From positions 62,001 through 126,000 of the forward strand of contig JAIVFJ010000045.1 of the NCBI GenBank assembly GCA_025765615.1: DNA of 64,000 nucleotides, given 5' to 3'. Both the position numbers and the translations under genes were made by a program. This DNA comes from Zopfochytrium polystomum (lineage: Eukaryota; Chytridiomycota; Chytridiomycetes; Chytridiales; Chytridiaceae). This document shows positions 59,523 through 64,000 of the stretch, piece after piece (within the stretch, counting starts at the first letter, position 1; every line of letters begins with the position of its first letter). A model generated the notes under the pieces. That model saw only the letters and a list, made by a program, of their open reading frames with translations. It did not search any database and was not told where the DNA came from.

Positions 59523-61409
59523 TTAAAAATCGGTCGCCCTCCGCGCCGCCTGCGAGTGCTCTTCCGGCCCCGTCCACCCGTTCAGCCGCGCCGACACCGC
59601 CACGCCATCAGCGAACGCGTACGGCGCGCGCCCCGGCCGCGCCCCATCGACTACGCGCGACGGCGGCACGGCCCACTGCGGACGCGTTGAGCGGACCGTC
59701 GGCGCTCGCACGCCGGCCGGCGCTGAACGTACCGGCGACGACGGCGGGGTTGTCCCGGACACCCCATTGCTGGAGCCGGGGCGGCGGCGACCGCTTGTCC
59801 GGATCCCGCAACGGCTGCGCAAGCACCAGCACATCCGTCGACCTTGCGTTCAGCCGGCCCCCAACGCTGCTGCTGCCGCTGCTGCTGTACCCGCTGCTGC
59901 CAAAGCCGACGTCGTCGTCGACGCCCCGCCACCACTCCCACCCGCCAGCCGCAGGCGGCATCCCCGCTGTCGCTGCCGCCGCCGCGTCGAGAGGCGCTTC
60001 GACAGTAACGCGAGCGCGCCTTCGTCGCTCGGTGCCGTCGTAATCGTCGCCGGCCCGCCGCCGGTCCAGGGAGTAAGCGGCCAGCAGCATCATGCCGCCG
60101 CTGTTGTTGATCAGGCAGATGACGAGCGCGGCAAAGTACGGGACGGTCTGGAACGCGGCCGACGTGATACAGTAGGCGGCCGAGGGGAGGAACGTGATGA
60201 CGGTGGCGAGCTCAAAGTCTTGCGGGATGAAAAAAGGCGATGTGGGAGGACGGGAAGGAGAAAACTAAAATTCAGTGGGGCTCGGTTTCGTTTGCTAAAA
60301 CAGCACTTACTCAGGATTCTTCTGACGATGGCGGCGCGAATCGCCTGGAGCGACAGCGCCACGTTCGCGCTGTTTCGCCAGGCTGCTTGGCTGCTTGCTT
60401 GCTTCCATATCTCGGCCAGGCGTCGATAAACCACCGCGCCGCTGTTGGGGCGTTTTACAGCCAAGGTGCATTTCTTAGCAATCAGGCGTCCGGGTTTGCT
60501 CGCATTACCTAACAATGGGAATCAGAATAACGATTGTGGTGGTGCCGGCGGCGACCGACGCAAATATTCGCCAGTACGGACTGTGGATGTTGAAGAGGCA
60601 CCAGTAAAAGTCTGTCCCGAACACGTTGTAAACGGCTTTCGGGTCTGATTTAGACGAAGTACGGCAATCGTTGGCAGGAACACAAACCCACCTCCCGACA
60701 CTACCCACACGGCAGACTCGATGATGGCCGCAAGCACCAACGAGCTGTCCCACGTCCCCAGGTCCAGCGGTCGCCCCTTGAGCACCGACACCGTCATGGC
60801 GATGCTCATGACGCACGACATTGTCAGCTCCCACGATATGAACACCATCAGCAAGGTACCGATGGCTGAGCACGCGGCAGCCGGAGGGAAGTAGTGGTTC
60901 CATGCCATGAAGCCGTAGCCGTAGATCTGGGGTAGTGACCAGCCTAGCTTGGATACGGCCAGGTAGAGGGGGAAGCGGTCGGCTGGATATGTTGGTGGGG
61001 AGAAAGAACCAACGGGGATTAAAGGCCCTCGAATGGGAGGAAGCACGTGTTTCTTTACCGGCGGTGGTGTACTTTCTGGATCGGACGGCGAGGACAATGA
61101 GCCAAACGCAGGACAGGGTAGAGAGCGAGACAACGACCAGCGTCGCAACGTTGAGGAGCTGCGACTGCCACTCGGGTGCTCCGTTCTGGGAGAGATTTTT
61201 TGTTCAGTAGAAATTTGATCCTGGAAGCGGCAGGCGAAGGAATCCGGGCGAGAAGAGAGGTTGGGAGGGGAGGAGGGGGGAGAGGGGAGGTAGGGGTTGG
61301 GGAGGGGGCTCTTGAGGAAACTCACCGTATAGTGGCCGTCGCGGTCGAACACGGCATCGGTTTCCGCCGCGAGCGCGTGCAGGAGGGGAGTGGGAGATGC
61401 GCCTCCCAT
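59523..61409 (-). CDS. seven-TM receptor, tandem copy B
   Basis: Paralogue of copy A with the same exon order. Met 61409 (MGGASPTPLLHALAAETDAV) opens exon 1. TM1 is LLNVATLVVVSLSTLSCVWL, then RSRKYTT, TM2 KLGWSLPQIYGYGFMAW, TM3 CSAIGTLLMVFISWELTMSC, and KGRPLDLGTWDSSLVLAAII with ESAVWVVSGG. Loop 2 is VFGTDFYWCLFNIHSPYWRI, TM5 TTTIVILIPIV, loop LQAIRAAIVRRIL, TM6 ELATVITFLPSAAYCITSAA, TM7 LVICLINNSGGMMLLAAYSL. The tail contains a glycine/serine segment and RVVDGARPGRAPYAFADG, and ends EHSQAARRATDF. One extra base near 59651-59668 precedes that tail block. Identity to A is highest in TM3-TM4 and TM6-TM7. Confidence 0.75.
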
Positions 61410-62605
61410 GGGTATTCGCGCTCCTCTGCACACCACCTCTCGAACAGGGTAGTCGCCGTGGCCGGATTGAATCGAGATGAGGAGAGAGAGTGTATGTGTG
61501 TGTGTGTGTGTGTGTTGAGAAGACGAGATCGAGCTCGCGGGAGTTAGGGCAGGTGAGGGATCAATTGGGTTGCACGTGAGAGTTCGACTCTCCCAATCCG
61601 ACATTTGCACTTGCGTGTCTCTGCCTCTCTGCCTGTCTGTCTGTCTGTCTGTGTGTCTGTCTCTCTCTCTTTCTCTCTCCCCTCTAATTATTAATAGTTT
61701 GCCAGAAAAGGAAAGCGTGTCTGCAATCAAGCCTTGTCACCCCTCATTCTTGTCCCGATCACTCTGGAGATTCTTCGCTGGCGGAGCGCGAATATGTAGT
61801 CCGTCAACCGTTCCTCTCATTAACTTCTTTAAGCAGAGTTCCAATGACTAAAAGACTAAGACCTAGCAGCATTGAAAGTGCAACCACACGATGAAGTCTC
61901 TGAGCAACTGTGGGAGGGTTGCACGAGTGAGAACGCAAATAAAGGGGAGAGAAAATGACAGGCGGCGCAGGCGCTTCAAGAGGGCTGTGCGCTCGTCCGT
62001 CTGCACGATGCTACTGATTCCGCGCTGCTGCTGTTGGCGGCTGGATTCGGCTTGCTGCCCACCTCTGGGGTCGGAGGGGGGAGGCGCGGGCGGCGGTGGC
62101 GGCGGCGGTGGGCGGTGGTGCGGCAGAAGCGGTGGCGTGCGGTCGCGTCGTGGCAGTAGACGTAACTTCACGTGCATTGTTTGTAATTTGTTTGATTTAC
62201 TGCGTGAGACGGGAGACATTTTGGCTCACTTTTCACCCTCGATATGCTTTGTCAAGTTTTCAAGAATGATTCATCAGTGCGATACGCTCGTTACTTTATC
62301 TGTTGGCGCCATAACACTGGGCGGCCTCCGCGAGAACGCGAAGCCTCAAAGGTCCGAGCAGGGAGAATAGAGAAAAGAGATGTCGATTTGTATCAGGAGA
62401 TCACCAGGGTATTTTTTCAACTGGGGCCGCTGCGGAATTACTTAAGGAGAGACGGAAAGGGGAAAAGAAAATGAACCGAGACGATAGAAAGAAGTAGAAT
62501 GAAATCAAGCGTCTGTCAACAGTGTCGGAAAAGGGGAAAAGTAGACCCACCAGAAAGACCAACGCCACAAAACAAATAGCAAACAAATAGAAGCCATCCC
62601 GCGTA
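61410..62605. other. spacer between receptor copies B and C
   Basis: Contains (TG)n at 61494-61516, CTGT units at about 61627-61655 and a box B-like GAGTTCGACTC at about 61580 without a full tRNA fold. No gene recognised, though a Pro/Arg-rich minus frame exists at 61863-62219. Confidence 0.45.
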
Positions 62606-64000
62606 CTAACAAAAAATATTGTGGTATGAACTCGGCTGCAGAGTAAGGGGTCGCCCCTCTTGCCACATTTTCATCGCGCCCGAGACACCCGCCGGCGCGC
62701 TCGGCACCCGCGGTAGCACGCCGCCCGCGTCTTCCTCGACCCCGGCGCGTGCCCCACCGCCCGACGCAAACCCAGCCGTCGGCGCGGACCCTCGGCGCGC
62801 GACGATTGGCGTCACCGACGACGAGCGCGGGCGCATCACGGGCCGCACGGAGGACGTCGGCGACGGCGCCGCGGTGGTGGTGGCGGCGGCGGAGGCGGCG
62901 TTTTGCGTCCGCGTCGCCGTAGTCGGAGTCGTCGGCGAGCGGTCGGCTGCCGTGGTGGTCCGGCGGGCGTCGGCAAAGTAGAAGACGGACGGGTCGACGA
63001 GTTCCGCGGCGGGGGGCGGGAGCGCGGGGACCGCCACCGCTGCCGACGACAGCGACGAGGGCAGGGATGGGGCTCGCGCGCGGCGCGGGGTGGACGGCGG
63101 GGGAGGGCGGGTACGGTGGAGGCGGGGTCGGGACGGGTGGGATTGGGACGGGGGATCGTCGAGGCGGGGCTGCGCCGGCGGCGGAGGAGGAGGAGGAAGG
63201 GCGTGCGGCGAAGCGGCTTTCGCGCGACTCGAAGCCGACGGCGAGGATGACGGTCGTTGGCGTGCCGCCGTCTTGCTTTGCGAAAGGTGTCGCCTGCGGG
63301 CCTGGCGTTGCTGGGCGGACTTGCTTGCGGTCGTCGTCGCTGGGCACGCGCGCGAGGTGGATGAAGACGGCGAAGAGGATGATTCCGCCGCAGTTGACGA
63401 GGATGGCGACAAAGAGGGCGACGGCGAAGGGGACCTGCTGGTAGATTGCGGTGACGAGGCAGTACGTCGCCGAGGGGAGAAAGGTTACGATGGTCACCAG
63501 CTCGAATTCTGCGAGCAGGTGAAAAGAGTCAGGATCGCTTGGGTTATGATAGACGAGGCCGATTGCGTTTACCCAAGATTTTCCGAAATATGGCTGTTCT
63601 GATGGCTTGGAGGGAGAGCGAGAGCTGCGCTGGACTCAGCCCGCTGGCCCGACTGCTTGCTCGCTCCCAAATCCGAAACACTCGTTGGTAGACCACTAGG
63701 CCGCTGAGATTGCAATTACGGAGGGGAAAAGAAGAGTGCCAACGTTAGGGCTCGCGTTTTCTCTAACGCGACAATGTGCGACTATGGTGTCAATCACATC
63801 ATCCGTCAGCAACACACGCAAAGAAGTGCGCTGACAGCGCTCTTTCAGACATACCAGCCTACGGGGATGACGGTGACGAGGATGGAGAACGCAGCCGACG
63901 CCGCCGAGAAGAAGCGCCAGTTTGGGCTGTGGATGTCGAAGAAGCACCAGTAGAAATCGGTGCCGAAGGCGTCGAAGCCGACTGCGCGGGGAATGGTTGA
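62606..64000 (-). CDS. seven-TM receptor, tandem copy C (partial, N-terminus beyond right edge)
   Basis: Third paralogue. The window holds the part from loop 2 onward: DAFGTDFYWCFFDIHSPNWR, TM5 SAAFSILVTVIPVGW, the loop QLSLSLQAIRTAIFRKIL, TM6 FELVTIVTFLPSATYCLVTA, TM7 LFVAILVNCGGIILFAVFIH, then a long Pro/Ser/Ala-rich tail. The tail includes PVMRPRSSSVTPIVARRGSA and ends PSSYHNIFC. It differs from A and B in the last residues, although an RRGSAPTAGFASGG block is reminiscent of their GARPGRAP block. Introns at about 63510-63570 and 63712-63853 correspond in position to those of A and B. A frame change lies in the tail. Confidence 0.72.

Noticed and set aside
61540..61605. tRNA candidate around GAGTTCGACTC
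   Set aside because: Box B-like hairpin is present but T-loop size, acceptor pairing and anticodon arm do not fit a tRNA.
1..64000. CRISPR arrays, bacterial operons, phage genes
   Set aside because: Spliced eukaryotic genes throughout; none of these features is present.

Overview
The window is nuclear DNA of an early-diverging fungus, most likely a chytrid (Chytridiomycota). The evidence is: short GT-AG introns in most genes; a TOK-type 8-TM/2-pore potassium channel and full-size ABCG transporter of fungal type; a diverged ankyrin-like protein with the 'DVLEWWKNSG' repeat style that I associate with chytrid proteomes; an MRH4-like mitochondrial helicase; GC-rich coding sequence; and very many microsatellites. 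The species cannot be named from sequence alone.

Layout. 0-17 kb: carnitine acetyltransferase (cut by the left edge), PIG-P (GPI synthesis) divergent from a full ABCG transporter, a mitochondrial m-AAA protease, then a 3.45 kb imperfect inverted repeat that looks like two head-to-head mobile-element copies carrying tRNA-like segments. 17-33 kb: glycine decarboxylase P-protein, the TOK-like channel, an ectonucleotide pyrophosphatase/phosphodiesterase, a secreted CAP/PR-1 protein and a 52-residue single-TM protein. 33-42 kb: MRH4-like DEAD-box helicase divergent from a membrane-anchored methyltransferase, an AT-rich island, a wrecked copper amine oxidase, and a small multi-pass membrane protein. 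42-48 kb: a broken HNH endonuclease-like gene, a broken ankyrin-like gene, an acidic 108-residue protein, mitoribosomal protein mS41 and the translation-associated CCCH protein TMA46/ZC3H15. 49-64 kb: two tandem paralogues of an unrecognised Pro/Gln/His-rich family, then three tandem genes for 7-TM receptors, the last cut by the right edge.

Mitochondrial and housekeeping functions dominate (CrAT, m-AAA protease, GLDC, MRH4, mS41), mixed with surface and secreted functions (ABCG, ENPP, CAP, methyltransferase, receptors). There is no operon-like organisation. Several pairs are divergent and may share promoters (PIG-P/ABCG, MRH4/methyltransferase).

Caution about frames: many genes read cleanly only if one base is skipped at particular points. 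Nearly all such breaks have the same sign (one extra base), and many sit in short homopolymers. GLDC, PIG-P, mS41, the acidic protein, the small TM protein and the methyltransferase are clean. I treat uncorrected indels as the leading explanation, with real pseudogenisation likely for the amine oxidase. Gene ends and exon borders are read by eye.
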